Position numbers and translations under genes: made by a program
The notes under the pieces: generated by a model
Told to the model about the DNA's origin: nothing
Databases searched by the model: none
Seen by the model: only the letters and a program-made list of their open reading frames with translations
Shown here: positions 43,208-52,129 of the stretch, in pieces
Layout: each line of letters begins with the position of its first letter
How positions within the stretch are numbered: position 1 is the first letter of the stretch
DNA from: Pseudonocardia kunmingensis
GTDB taxonomy: Bacteria > Actinomycetota > Actinomycetes > Mycobacteriales > Pseudonocardiaceae
Direction: 5' to 3'
DNA length: 64,000 nucleotides
NCBI RefSeq assembly: GCF_006716445.1
Contig: NZ_VFPA01000001.1
Location: 1,612,001-1,676,000, forward strand

Positions 43208-44056
43208 TCAGTGGAACCGGACGCGGCCGCGGTCGATCACGACCCAGCCGTCGGCGGTGGCGGTGCGGAAGAGCGCGGTCCCCGGCTCGTCGCGCCAGAT
43301 CGAGACGACGAGCTCGTCACCGGGCAGGACGGGCCGGCTGAACCGGCCCGACATCGCGTCGAACCGGTCCGGGTCCGAGTCGCACAGCGCGTGCAGCAGG
43401 GCCCGGCCGGTGAACCCGTAGGTGCACAGCCCGTGCAGGATCGGCCGCTCGAACCCGCCGCGGGCGGCGAACGCGGGGTCGGCGTGCAGGGGGTTGCGGT
43501 CGCCGGACAGGCGGTAGACCAAGGCCTGTTCCGGGCGGGTGCGGTAGCGGACCTGCTCGTCGGGCGCGCGCTCGGGCAGCGCCCACGGATCGCTGGTGGA
43601 GCCGGATCGCCCGAAGCCGCCCTCGCCGCGGATGAACACCCCGCTGCGCGTGGTGACCAGCGGCTTCCCCGTCTCGGCGTCGGCCGCGGTGCTCTCGGTG
43701 GTGACGAGCGCGCCGCTGCCCTTGTCGGCGATGCCGGTGACGGTGGAGACGACCTGCACCCGCCCGTCGACGGGCAGCGGCGCGTGCAGCTCGAACGCCT
43801 GCTCGGCGTGCACGAGCTTGGCCGGGTCGAAGTCGCCGAGCCTGCGCCCGGTGCGGGCCTGCGCCGCCAGCACGGCGAACGTGGGCAGGACCCGCAGCTC
43901 GACACCGGCGGTGTTCTCGGTGGTGAAGGCGAGCTCGTCGGTGGGGTCCTGCGCCCCGGCGCCGACGCCGAGCGCGTAGAGGATCACGTCGTCGGCGCGC
44001 CAGCTGCGCTCGACGGGCTCGGAGGCCACTCCGACGAGATCGTGGTCCAGCGCCAT
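43208..44056 (-). CDS. MaoC-type double-hot-dog enoyl-CoA hydratase
   Basis: Enoyl-CoA hydratase of about 282 residues. The C-terminal hot dog has the hydratase-2 motif YRLSGDRNPLHADPAFAARG, then GFERPILHGLCTYGFTGRAL, with the catalytic Asp and His; the N-terminal hot dog lacks it, as in the 17-beta-HSD4 hydratase domain. Start ATG 44056 follows GGGAGAG. It is first gene of the minus-strand operon, starting just inside the shared operator region. It hydrates the product of the acyl-CoA dehydrogenases encoded divergently. Confidence 0.88.
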   Translation of the reverse strand: MALDHDLVGVASEPVERSWRADDVILYALGVGAGAQDPTDELAFTTENTAGVELRVLPTFAVLAAQARTGRRLGDFDPAKLVHAEQAFELHAPLPVDGRVQVVSTVTGIADKGSGALVTTESTAADAETGKPLVTTRSGVFIRGEGGFGRSGSTSDPWALPERAPDEQVRYRTRPEQALVYRLSGDRNPLHADPAFAARGGFERPILHGLCTYGFTGRALLHALCDSDPDRFDAMSGRFSRPVLPGDELVVSIWRDEPGTALFRTATADGWVVIDRGRVRFH

Positions 44057-44078
44057 CGCTGCTCTCCCGTCCCCGATT

Positions 44079-44179
44079 TGGAATGCGGTTCTAGGACAGA
44101 GTTGGCCCAGCGGCACAGCCGTGTCAAGCCGTTGACACGGCGCGACGCTTGCGCCCATAGTCGAATCCGGTTCTAGGAC
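44079..44179. promoter_or_regulatory. divergent promoter with two matching operator-like sites
   Basis: GAATGCGGTTCTAGGAC (44081-44097) and GAATCCGGTTCTAGGAC (44163-44179) are the same site in direct orientation. Between them CCGTGTCAA-gccg-TTGACACGG (44119-44140) is a perfect palindrome that contains TTGACA on both strands. On the plus strand TTGACA (44132) is followed after 18 nt by CATAGT (44156-44161), so the second site covers the start point. The GTTCTAG half resembles the KstR half-site. Confidence 0.6.
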
Positions 44180-44210
44180 GCCGATTCAGTCGACGCCCGG
44201 GGAGGATCCG

Positions 44211-46424
44211 ATGGCGCAGCCGACTCGATCAGTGACGCTCGACGCCGCGGGGCGCCACGCCCCGCCCGACCCGCTCGACCCCGCCGCAGCACGCAGGCGG
44301 CTGGCCACACCCGAGCGGCTGCGCGAGTTCTTCGCACCGCGCAGCATCGCGCTCGTCGGGGCATCGGACAGCTCGGGCTGGGGCCGCTTCGTGGTCGACA
44401 GCCTGCGCACCGCCGGCTTCACCGGCGCCCTGCGCCCCGTGCACCCGAAGCACCCGACGGCCTTCGACCTGCCCACCGTGCCGAGCCTGCGCGCGCTCGA
44501 CGCGCCCGTCGACCTCGCCTACGTCTTCGCACCCACGCACGCGGTGGAGAGCGTGCTCGACGACGCGGCCGCGGCCGGCGTCCGCAACGCCGTGGTGCTC
44601 GCCTCCGGCTACGGCGACGGCGGCGACGCGCAGGGCCGCGAGCTCGAACGCAGGCTCGTCGAGCAGGCCGTGGCCCGCGACATCACGCTCCTGGGCCCCA
44701 ACTGCCTCGGCTTCGTCAACGCGGCCGCGTCGGTGGCGCCGTTCGGCCTGGGCATCGTGCCGCCGCTGCGCCGCGGCCCGGTCGGCATCGTGCTGCAGAG
44801 CGGGGCGCTCACCAGCAACGTCCTCGCCTTCGCGCGCGTCCACCAGGTGGGCATCAGCCTGCTCACCTCGATGGGCAACGAGGCCGTGATCACCACGGCC
44901 GACGTCGTCGAGCACCTCATCGCCGACGACGACTGCGAGGTGATCGGCCTGTTCCTGGAGTCGGTGCGCGACGCGCCGCGCTTCACCGCGCTCGCCGCGG
45001 CCGCGATGGCCGCGGGCAAGCCGATCGTCGCGCTCAAGGTCGGGCGCACCGAGGCGGGGCAGCGCACCGCCCTCGCCCACACCGGCGCGCTGGCGGGCGA
45101 CGACGCCGTGGTCGACGCCGCGTTCCGCCAGTACGGCGTGATCCGGGTCAAGAGCCTGGAGGAGCTGCTGGTCACCTGCGGGCTGATGGGGTCGGGGCAG
45201 GTGCCGAGCGGGCGCCGGGTCGGTGTGGTCACCGCATCCGGCGGGGCCTGCGACATCATCGCCGACCGCAGCACCGACGAGGGCGTCGAGATCGTCGAGT
45301 TCGCGCCGGCGACGACGGCCGCGCTGCGCGCGGTGCTCCCCCCGTTCGCGGCGGCGCAGAACCCGCTCGACGTCACCGGCGTCATCCTCGCCGACCGCGG
45401 CTCCGCGCAGTCCGCCCTCGGCGACGTCGCGCTGAACGCCGTGGTCGACGACCCGGGTGTCGACTTCGTCTTCAACATGCTCGCGCTGCCCCAGGCCGAG
45501 CCGCCGGACCCGTCGGTGGTGGAGCGGCGCGTGGCCGAGGTGGCGGCCACGACCGCGCGCTCGCGCGTGCCGGTCGTCAACTTCACGGCCACCTGCACCG
45601 ACCTCTCGCCCTACGCGCAGTCGCTGCTGGACCGCCACGGGCTGCACGCGCTGGGCGGCATCGAGTTCGGTCTCACCGCCATCGGGCACGCCCTGACCTG
45701 GCACGAGACCCGGTTGGCCCCGCCGGCGGTCGGTGCGGGCACCGCGGCGACCGCGCCGCCCGGGCTGCCGTCCGGGCCGTGGTCGGAGGCGCGCGGGCGC
45801 GACCTGCTCGCGGCGAGCGGCGTGCCGCTGGTGCCCGCCGAGCTCGTCATCGACGCCGACGCGGCCGTCGCCGCCGCGCTGGCGTTCGGCGGGCCGGTGG
45901 CGCTCAAGATCTGCTCGGCCGAGATCACGCACAAGAGCGACATCGGCGGCGTCGCGCTCGGGGTGTCCGGCGCCGACGAGGTGCGCACGGCCTTCGGGCG
46001 GGTGCTGGCGGCCGGGCGGGCGGCCACGTCCGCGATCGACGGCGTGCTGGTCAGCCCGATGCGCGCGCCCGCGACGGAGCTGTTCGTGGGCGTCACGGTG
46101 GACCCGTCGTTCGGCCCGGTGCTCGCGGTCGGGCTCGGCGGCGTGTTCATCGAGGTCCTGCACGACGTCGCGCTGCGGCTGCTGCCGGTCGACCCGGGCC
46201 AGGTGCGCCGCATGCTCGGCGAGCTGCGCGGCGCGGCCGTGCTCGGCGGGGCCCGGGGCACCCGGCCCGCCGACCTGGACCGCGTGTCCGAGGTCGTCGC
46301 GGGCGTCGCCGCGGCCGCGGCCGGGCTCGGGCCCGCGCTGCAGACGCTGGAGATCAACCCCTTGCGCGTCGACGGCGGCGACGTCGAAGCGCTCGACGTC
46401 CTCGTGGTGACTGCGTCGTCGTAA
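44211..46424 (+). CDS. ADP-forming acyl-CoA synthetase, fused subunits
   Basis: About 737 residues joining both subunits of the NDP-forming acyl-CoA synthetase family. The N-terminal CoA-binding domain has RSIALVGASDSSGWGRFVVD; the succinyl-CoA-ligase-like part has GPNCLGFVNAAASVAPFG and the phospho-His in TALAHTGALAGDDAVVDAAF; the C-terminal ATP-grasp has VALKICSAEITHKSDIGGVA and LQTLEINPLRVDGGDVEALD. It activates an acid to its CoA ester with ATP. Start ATG 44211 follows GGGGAGGA. First gene of the plus-strand degradation operon. Confidence 0.88.
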   Translation: MAQPTRSVTLDAAGRHAPPDPLDPAAARRRLATPERLREFFAPRSIALVGASDSSGWGRFVVDSLRTAGFTGALRPVHPKHPTAFDLPTVPSLRALDAPVDLAYVFAPTHAVESVLDDAAAAGVRNAVVLASGYGDGGDAQGRELERRLVEQAVARDITLLGPNCLGFVNAAASVAPFGLGIVPPLRRGPVGIVLQSGALTSNVLAFARVHQVGISLLTSMGNEAVITTADVVEHLIADDDCEVIGLFLESVRDAPRFTALAAAAMAAGKPIVALKVGRTEAGQRTALAHTGALAGDDAVVDAAFRQYGVIRVKSLEELLVTCGLMGSGQVPSGRRVGVVTASGGACDIIADRSTDEGVEIVEFAPATTAALRAVLPPFAAAQNPLDVTGVILADRGSAQSALGDVALNAVVDDPGVDFVFNMLALPQAEPPDPSVVERRVAEVAATTARSRVPVVNFTATCTDLSPYAQSLLDRHGLHALGGIEFGLTAIGHALTWHETRLAPPAVGAGTAATAPPGLPSGPWSEARGRDLLAASGVPLVPAELVIDADAAVAAALAFGGPVALKICSAEITHKSDIGGVALGVSGADEVRTAFGRVLAAGRAATSAIDGVLVSPMRAPATELFVGVTVDPSFGPVLAVGLGGVFIEVLHDVALRLLPVDPGQVRRMLGELRGAAVLGGARGTRPADLDRVSEVVAGVAAAAAGLGPALQTLEINPLRVDGGDVEALDVLVVTASS

Positions 46425-46437
46425 CTGGAGGCAACTG

Positions 46438-47664
46438 ATGGAACTCGACCTCGGACCGGAGGCGGAGGCCTTCCGGCGCGAGATCCGGGAGTGGATCGCC
46501 CGGAACGCCCCCAAGGGCCTCGCGGAGCTGGTGGACTGGAACTCGCCGCCGATGACGGGCGGCGACCGTGCGGCGTTCGAGCAGGCGGAGGCCGATCCCC
46601 GGTACGCGGAGTGGACCCAGGCCCTGCTGGCCGACGGCTGGATCTGCCCGCAGTGGCCCGAGCGCTTCGGCGGCCGGGGCCTCGGCCCGGTGCAGAACGC
46701 GATCTACAGCGAGGAGCTGGTGCGCGCCGGCCTGCCGCGGATCCGGCGCGGGTTCGGCGAGAACATGGTCGGCCCGTCGATCATGGTGCACGGCACCGAG
46801 GAGCAGCAGAAGCACTTCCTGCCCCGGATCATCAGCGCCGAGGACGTCTACTGCCAGGGCTTCTCCGAACCCGAGCAGGGCTCCGACCTCGGCGGTGTGC
46901 AGACCCGCGGGCAGGTCGTCGGCGACGAGGTGGTGGTCACCGGGCAGAAGGTGTGGACGTCCGGGTTCTACCGGGCGAACATGATCTTCGTCCTGTGCCG
47001 GACGGACCCCGAGGCGCCCAAGCACAAGGGGCTGTCCTACGTCCTGCTGCCGATGCGCGACAACAACATCGACGCGCGCCCGCTCAAGCAGCTCACCGGC
47101 TCCGCCGAGTTCGGCGAGGAGTTCATCGACGGCGCCCGCGCGCCGCTGTTCAACGTCATCGGCGGGCTCAACAACGGCTGGCGGGTCGCGATGACGACCC
47201 TCGGGCACGAGCGCGGGGGCAGCGCCACCACCGCCCACCTGCGCTACCGCCGCCAGTTCGAGGCGCTGGTCGACCTGGCCCGCAAGCAGGGCCGCGACCG
47301 CGACCCCGCGATCCGCGACGAGCTGGCGTGGTGCCACACGCACGTCGAGATCATGCGCTACCAGGGCATGCGGCTGATGGCGCAGCTCGCCGAGGGCCGC
47401 GAGCCGGGGCCGGAGGCGTCGATCGCGAAGCTGTTCTGGAGCGAGTACGAGCGCCGCGTCGGCGAGCTCGCCGCGGAGCTGCTCGGCGCCGAGGCGCTCG
47501 TGCGCCCCGAGGGCGAGGGCTACCGCACGACCCACTGGCAGGGCGTGTTCCTGGCCAGCCGCGCCGGGACGATCTTCTCCGGCACCAGCGAGATCCAACG
47601 CAACATCATCGCGGAACGGGCGCTGGGCCTGCCGCGGGAACCGGTGGCAGGAGGGGTCAAGTGA
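46438..47664 (+). CDS. acyl-CoA dehydrogenase, first subunit
   Basis: FAD enzyme of 408 residues: RRGFGENMVGPSIMVHGTEE, YCQGFSEPEQGSDLGGVQTR, KVWTSGFYRANMIFVLCRTD and the C-terminal FAD motif GTIFSGTSEIQRNIIAERAL. It resembles actinobacterial FadE enzymes for bulky substrates. A second dehydrogenase gene two genes downstream may be its partner, because steroid-type FadEs often form alpha2-beta2 complexes. Start ATG 46438 follows GGAGGCAACTG. Confidence 0.9.
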   Translation: MELDLGPEAEAFRREIREWIARNAPKGLAELVDWNSPPMTGGDRAAFEQAEADPRYAEWTQALLADGWICPQWPERFGGRGLGPVQNAIYSEELVRAGLPRIRRGFGENMVGPSIMVHGTEEQQKHFLPRIISAEDVYCQGFSEPEQGSDLGGVQTRGQVVGDEVVVTGQKVWTSGFYRANMIFVLCRTDPEAPKHKGLSYVLLPMRDNNIDARPLKQLTGSAEFGEEFIDGARAPLFNVIGGLNNGWRVAMTTLGHERGGSATTAHLRYRRQFEALVDLARKQGRDRDPAIRDELAWCHTHVEIMRYQGMRLMAQLAEGREPGPEASIAKLFWSEYERRVGELAAELLGAEALVRPEGEGYRTTHWQGVFLASRAGTIFSGTSEIQRNIIAERALGLPREPVAGGVK

Positions 47665-48539
47665 CAGGCAGGCTGGACGGACGGGTCGCGGTCGTCACCG
47701 GGGCCGGGCGGGGCATCGGCGCGGGCATCGCGCGGCTGCTGGCCGCCGAGGGTGCGGCCGTGGTCGTCAACGACCTCGGCGCCGAGGTCGACGGCAGCGG
47801 CGCCGACACCGGACCCGCGGCCACGGTGGCGCAGGAGATCACCGACGCGGGTGGCGCGGCCGTGTCCGACGGCGGCGACGTCGCCGACCCCGAGGTCGGC
47901 GAGCGCCTCGTCCGCACCGCGGTGGACAAGTTCGGGGCGCTGGACGTGCTGGTCAACGCGGCCGGCATCCTCCGAGACCGGATGATCTTCAACCTGGCCG
48001 AGAAGGAGTGGGACGACGTCATCCGCGTCCACCTCAAGGGGCACTTCTCCACCACCAAGCCCGCGTCGGCGTACTGGCGCGAGCAGCGCAACGCCGAGGG
48101 GCACTACCGCCTGATCAACTTCACGTCGGTGTCGGGGCTGTACGGCGCGCCCGGCCAGCCCAACTACGCCGCGGCGAAGATGGGCATCGTCGGGCTCACG
48201 TACTCGTGCGCGAACGCGCTGGCCCGCTACGGCGTCACCGCCAACGCGATCTCGCCGGGCGCCGCCACCCGCATGATCGCCTCCATCCCCACCGAACGGC
48301 AGCGCGGCACGCTCCCGTCCGACGACGAGCGCTCGCCCGACAACATCGCCCCGATCGTCGCGTACCTGGCGAGCACGGCGTCGGACTGGCTCACCGGCCA
48401 GGTCATCGGCGCCCGCGGCTACGAGGTGCACCTGATGAACAAGCCCGAGCCGATCCGGCACGTCGTCTCGAACGGCCCGTGGGAGCCCGACCGGCTCGCC
48501 GACCTGGTCGAACGCGTCTTCAAGCCCGCCGTCAGTTAG
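47661..48539 (+). CDS. SDR, 17-beta-HSD4-like 3-hydroxyacyl-CoA dehydrogenase
   Basis: About 292 residues. The Rossmann motif is VVTGAGRGIGAGIARLLAAE; VVVNDLGAEVDGSGADTGPA is typical of the SDR domain of multifunctional enzyme 2 and of Hsd4A. The catalytic site is FTSVSGLYGAPGQPNYAAAK (Ser, Tyr, Lys). With the MaoC hydratase this gives the hydration and oxidation steps of beta-oxidation. Start GTG 47661 overlaps the upstream stop by 4 nt (GTGA). Confidence 0.88.
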   Translation: MTGRLDGRVAVVTGAGRGIGAGIARLLAAEGAAVVVNDLGAEVDGSGADTGPAATVAQEITDAGGAAVSDGGDVADPEVGERLVRTAVDKFGALDVLVNAAGILRDRMIFNLAEKEWDDVIRVHLKGHFSTTKPASAYWREQRNAEGHYRLINFTSVSGLYGAPGQPNYAAAKMGIVGLTYSCANALARYGVTANAISPGAATRMIASIPTERQRGTLPSDDERSPDNIAPIVAYLASTASDWLTGQVIGARGYEVHLMNKPEPIRHVVSNGPWEPDRLADLVERVFKPAVS

Positions 48540-48551
48540 CAGGAGGCAGCC

Positions 48552-49667
48552 ATGCAGCTGGTGTTCGACACCGAGCAGGAGGACCTGCGCCGCTCCGTGC
48601 GCCGGTTCCTGGAGAACGAGGTGCCGCTCGCGACGGTCCGCACGCTGATGGACACGCCCGACGCGCACGACCCGGCCCTGTGGCGCCGGATGGCCGAGGA
48701 GCTGGGCCTGCAGGGCCTGATGGTGCCCGAGGAGCACGGCGGCAGCGGCGCGGGCTTCGTCGAGCTCGCCGTCGTCGCCGAGGAGATGGGCCGGGCGGTC
48801 CTGCCGGGCCCCTTCTTCGCGACGGCCGTGCTCGCCGTGTCCGCGATCCTCGACGCGGGCGACGACGAGGCGGCCAAGGACCTGCTGCCCGGCATCGCCG
48901 ACGGCTCCACGATCGCCACCCTCGCCGTCACCGAGGCCGGCGGGCGCTGGGAGCTGGACGCCACCGAGGCCACGGCGCGCGCGTCCGGTCCGGACTGGAC
49001 CCTGCACGGCGTCAAGAGCTACGTGCCCGACGGGGCGCTCGCCGACCTCCTGCTGGTGGTGGCCCGCACCGACGCCGGGCTCTCGCTCTTCGCCGTGGAC
49101 GCCACGGCCTCCGGGCTCACCCGCACGGCCGTGCCCACGCTGGACCAGACCCGCCCGCTCGCCCACCTCGAGCTCGACGGAGCGGCGGCCCGGCTCGTCG
49201 GCACCGACGGCGCCGCGGCGCAGACGGTGCGGCGCACCCTGCACAAGGCCGCGGTGGCGCTGGCGCTGGAGCAGGTCGGCGGGGCGCAGGCGGCCCTCGA
49301 CATGGCCGTGGCGTACGCGAAGCAGCGCGTCCAGTTCGGGCGCGTGATCGGCTCGTTCCAGGCCGTCAAGCACAAGGCCGCGGACATGATGCTGAAGGTC
49401 GAGTCGGCCCGCGCCGCCGCGTACTACGGGGCGTGGGCGGTGGCGGCGGACTCCGACGAGGTCCCGGCCGTCGCGAGCCTGGCCAAGGCCTACTGCTCCG
49501 ACGCCTACTTCCACGCCGCCGCCGAGAACATCCAGATCCACGGCGGCATCGGCTTCACCTGGGAGCACGACGCGCACCTGCACCTCAAGCGCGCCGAGGC
49601 CACGCGCCTGTGGCTGGGCGACCCGTCATGGCACCGCGCACGGCTGGCCGACGCGATCGGGGTGTGA
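48552..49667 (+). CDS. acyl-CoA dehydrogenase, second subunit
   Basis: About 371 residues: MQLVFDTEQEDLRRSVRRFL, GLMVPEEHGGSGAGFVELAV, YAKQRVQFGRVIGSFQAVKH, then ENIQIHGGIGFTWEHDAHLH. It belongs to the shorter FadE group that often pairs with a longer FadE. The central FAD region is less canonical than in the first subunit (TLAVTEAGGRWELD), supporting a heteromeric enzyme. Start ATG 48552 follows AGGAGG. Confidence 0.88.
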   Translation: MQLVFDTEQEDLRRSVRRFLENEVPLATVRTLMDTPDAHDPALWRRMAEELGLQGLMVPEEHGGSGAGFVELAVVAEEMGRAVLPGPFFATAVLAVSAILDAGDDEAAKDLLPGIADGSTIATLAVTEAGGRWELDATEATARASGPDWTLHGVKSYVPDGALADLLLVVARTDAGLSLFAVDATASGLTRTAVPTLDQTRPLAHLELDGAAARLVGTDGAAAQTVRRTLHKAAVALALEQVGGAQAALDMAVAYAKQRVQFGRVIGSFQAVKHKAADMMLKVESARAAAYYGAWAVAADSDEVPAVASLAKAYCSDAYFHAAAENIQIHGGIGFTWEHDAHLHLKRAEATRLWLGDPSWHRARLADAIGV

Positions 49668-51277
49668 CGCCCGCAGGCCCCTCCGGACAGCACCTTGGCT
49701 CCAACGTGCGGTCCAGCGGGGCCTCCCGACAGCAGGATGGCTCCAACGTGCGGTTCAGCGGGGCCTCCCGACAGCAGGATGGCTCCAACGTGCGGGAGGC
49801 AGAGGGCTCCGAGCGGGAGCGGGTCCGCTATGCCTGGCGACTGCTGTCCGTCGTCTGCCTCGCCTCGCTGATGAGCGGGATCAACGTCAGCTCGCTCAAC
49901 ATCGCGCTGCCCGCGATCGTCGCCGGGCTCGACGCCGGGCCGGTCGGCGCGAGCTGGATCCTGCTGTCCTTCCAGCTCACGCACGTCACCCTGCTGATCT
50001 TCTTCGGCCGGCTGGCGGACGTGTTCGGAAGGCGCACGATGTACCTCACCGGCGTCGGGCTGTTCACCGCGGCGAGCCTGCTGGCCGGGGCGGCGCCCGA
50101 CGTCGGGCTGCTCATCGCCTGCCGGGTGCTGCAGGCCGCCGGCGCGGCCATGCTGATGACCAACAGCGCCGCGCTGGTGACGGCCGCGTTCCCGCGCCGG
50201 ATGCTCGGGCAGGGGCTGGGCATCTACATGGCGTCGTTCTCGCTGGCCCAGATGCTCGGGCCGACGGTCGGCGGCCTCGTCACCACCGAGTGGGGCTGGC
50301 GCTGGACGCTGCTGCTGAACGTGCCCATCGGCATCGTCTGCCTGCTGTGGGGGCTGCGGGTGATGGAACGGGTGCCGCGCTCGGGCGAGCCGCTGCGGCT
50401 CGACCCGGCGGGCAACCTGCTGGTCGTGCTCGGCCTCGGCGGGCTGCTGGTCGCGCTGTCCCAGGGCGGCTCGGGCGACTGGCTGCACCCGCTCGTCGTC
50501 GCCGGTGCCATCGCGTTCCTGGTGGCGGTTCCGGTGTTCCTGCTGGTGGAGAAGCGGGTGGCGGCACCCGTGGTGGACGTGCGGCTGTTCTCCGAGCCGG
50601 TCGTCGGGATCGGGGTGCTCGCCGGGTTCCTCGGCACGATGTCGCGTTTCGCGGTGGTGCTGCTCATGGGCCTGTACTTCCAGGCCGTGCAGGGCGACAC
50701 CCCGAGCGAGGCCGGGCTGAAGGTGCTGCCGATCGCGATCGCCTCGATCGTCTCCGCACCCGGGGCGGGGCTGGTGCTGCGCTGGGTGCGGGCCCGGACC
50801 GTCGCGGTCGTGGCGTCGACGGTCTCGCTCGCCGGGCTGGTGCTGCTGCTGGCGGTGATCGACGTCGACACGCCATACCCGCTGCTCATCACGGCGGTCG
50901 TGGTGATCGGTCTGGGCTCCGGGGCGTTCGTGCCGGCCAACAGCACGGCGATGCTGCAGGACGTGCGCCCCGACCGGCTGGGCATCACCAACGCGGTGCG
51001 GCTGATGGCGCAGAGCTGCGGCGTGACGATCAGCACCGCGCTCTCGCTGATGCTGATCGGCCTGCCGCTGCCGCCCGACCTGCGCGCGCACGTGCTCGAG
51101 GGCTCACTCTCGCGGGTCTCCCCCGACGCGCTCGACGGCCTGATCACCGGCTTCCGGTGGACGTTCGGACTGATGGCGGTGATGTCGGTGCTGTGCGTGC
51201 TGGCATCGCTCGTAGGACGGCAGGCGGGCCGGGGAGTCCCCGGGCCGCGCGCCGCGGTGACCGATCTGGAGGAGTGA
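49664..51277 (+). CDS. MFS transporter, DHA2 (14-TM) type, with in-frame 42-bp repeats at its start
   Basis: Drug:H+ antiporter-type exporter. Signatures: VCLASLMSGINVSSLNIALP, FGRLADVFGRRTMYLTGVGL (motif A), RVLQAAGAAMLMTNSAALVT and LGPTVGGLVTTEWGWRWTLL (motif C). About 14 hydrophobic segments in 480 residues. GTG 49664 overlaps the upstream stop (GTGA) and puts two and a third 14-codon repeats (GSNVRSSGASRQQD type) into the N-terminus. The membrane part begins only at about 49835, so a later GTG (e.g. in AACGTGCGG at 49786-49788) may be the true start. Presumed export of a substrate or intermediate. Confidence 0.8.
   Translation: MTPAGPSGQHLGSNVRSSGASRQQDGSNVRFSGASRQQDGSNVREAEGSERERVRYAWRLLSVVCLASLMSGINVSSLNIALPAIVAGLDAGPVGASWILLSFQLTHVTLLIFFGRLADVFGRRTMYLTGVGLFTAASLLAGAAPDVGLLIACRVLQAAGAAMLMTNSAALVTAAFPRRMLGQGLGIYMASFSLAQMLGPTVGGLVTTEWGWRWTLLLNVPIGIVCLLWGLRVMERVPRSGEPLRLDPAGNLLVVLGLGGLLVALSQGGSGDWLHPLVVAGAIAFLVAVPVFLLVEKRVAAPVVDVRLFSEPVVGIGVLAGFLGTMSRFAVVLLMGLYFQAVQGDTPSEAGLKVLPIAIASIVSAPGAGLVLRWVRARTVAVVASTVSLAGLVLLLAVIDVDTPYPLLITAVVVIGLGSGAFVPANSTAMLQDVRPDRLGITNAVRLMAQSCGVTISTALSLMLIGLPLPPDLRAHVLEGSLSRVSPDALDGLITGFRWTFGLMAVMSVLCVLASLVGRQAGRGVPGPRAAVTDLEE
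49678..49796 (+). repeat. 42-bp tandem repeats, in frame (14 codons)
   Basis: Unit 1 is 49697-49738 and unit 2 is 49739-49780; they differ at one base. Partial units flank them (49678-49696 and 49781-49796). The core is CTCCCGACAGCAGGATGGCT. A related inverted copy lies at 52096-52117, beyond the next gene. Repeat length is a multiple of three, so copy-number change would keep the reading frame. Confidence 0.85.
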
Positions 51278-51278
51278 G

Positions 51279-52067
51279 ATGGGACAGCTCGACGGACGGG
51301 TCGCGCTCGTCACCGGCGCCAGCCGGGGCATCGGCGCGGCGATCGCGCGCCGGCTCGCGGCCGAGGGCGCCGCGGTGGCGGTGTCGGCGCGCACCGCGGC
51401 GGAGGGGGAGTCGCGTTTCGCCGGCACGATCACCGAGACCGTCGCGGGTATCGAGGCCGCGGGCGGGCGGGGGCTCGCGGTGCGGGCCGACCTCTCCCGG
51501 CCGGCCGACCGCGTGGCGCTCGTGCAGCAGGTGGAAGCCGGGCTCGGCCCCATCGACGTGCTGGTGAACAACGCCGCTGTCACGTGGTTCACCCCGGTCA
51601 CCGAGTTCTCCGACAAGCGGTTCGCGCTGATGTTCGAGGTGCAGGTGACCGCGCCGTTCGACCTGGCCCGCCGCGTGGTGCCGGGCATGCGCGAACGGCG
51701 CCGCGGGGCGATCCTCAACATCTCCTCCCGGGCCGCGATCCACCCGCCGGTCGAGCGGGCCGGGCGCGGCGGCACCGTCTACGGGATGTGCAAGGCCGCG
51801 ATCGAGAGGTTCAGCACCGGCCTGGCCGCCGAGGTGCACGCCGACGGCATCGCCGTCAACGCGCTCTCGCCCAACCGCGTGGTGCCGACCCCGGGCACGC
51901 TGTTCCACCACCTCACCACGGAGGGCGCCCCGGACGCCGAACCCCCGGAGGTGATGGCCGAGGCCGCGCTCGCGCTGTGCCGGCCGAGCCCGCTGCTCAC
52001 CGGCCGGATCGCCTACTCGCAGGACCTGCTCGCCGAGCTCGCCACCCGCACCTCGGAGCCGTCCTGA
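51279..52067 (+). CDS. SDR-family oxidoreductase
   Basis: NAD(P)-dependent dehydrogenase of 262 residues. The Rossmann motif LVTGASRGIGAAIARRLAAE, NNAAV, and the catalytic YGMCKAA (YxxxK) with ISS before it are all present. The NALSPNRVVPTPG loop is typical of classical SDRs. Start ATG 51279 is one base after the MFS stop. Last gene of the plus-strand operon; substrate presumably a hydroxyacyl-CoA or alcohol intermediate. Confidence 0.88.
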   Translation: MGQLDGRVALVTGASRGIGAAIARRLAAEGAAVAVSARTAAEGESRFAGTITETVAGIEAAGGRGLAVRADLSRPADRVALVQQVEAGLGPIDVLVNNAAVTWFTPVTEFSDKRFALMFEVQVTAPFDLARRVVPGMRERRRGAILNISSRAAIHPPVERAGRGGTVYGMCKAAIERFSTGLAAEVHADGIAVNALSPNRVVPTPGTLFHHLTTEGAPDAEPPEVMAEAALALCRPSPLLTGRIAYSQDLLAELATRTSEPS

Positions 52068-52069
52068 TG

Positions 52070-52085
52070 TTCTCGAGCCCGAGAA
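52070..52085 (+). terminator. short hairpin after the degradation operon
   Basis: TTCTCG (52070-52075) pairs with CGAGAA (52080-52085) around AGCC. It directly follows the stop codon of the SDR gene. Confidence 0.4.
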
Positions 52086-52095
52086 TCAGCAGTAC

Positions 52096-52117
52096 GGCTC
52101 CAAGGTGCTGTCGGGAG
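52096..52117 (-). repeat. inverted relative of the 42-bp repeat
   Basis: On the minus strand this reads CTCCCGACAGCACCTTGG followed by AGCC and matches 49681-49702 at 19 of 22 positions. With the array at 49678-49796 it brackets the MFS and SDR genes in inverted orientation. Confidence 0.6.
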
Positions 52118-52129
52118 ACCTGTGCGCGC

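Noticed and set aside
49678..49796. 42-bp repeats as a CRISPR or IS end
   Set aside because: No spacers, no transposase and no target-site duplication visible; kept as a tandem repeat.
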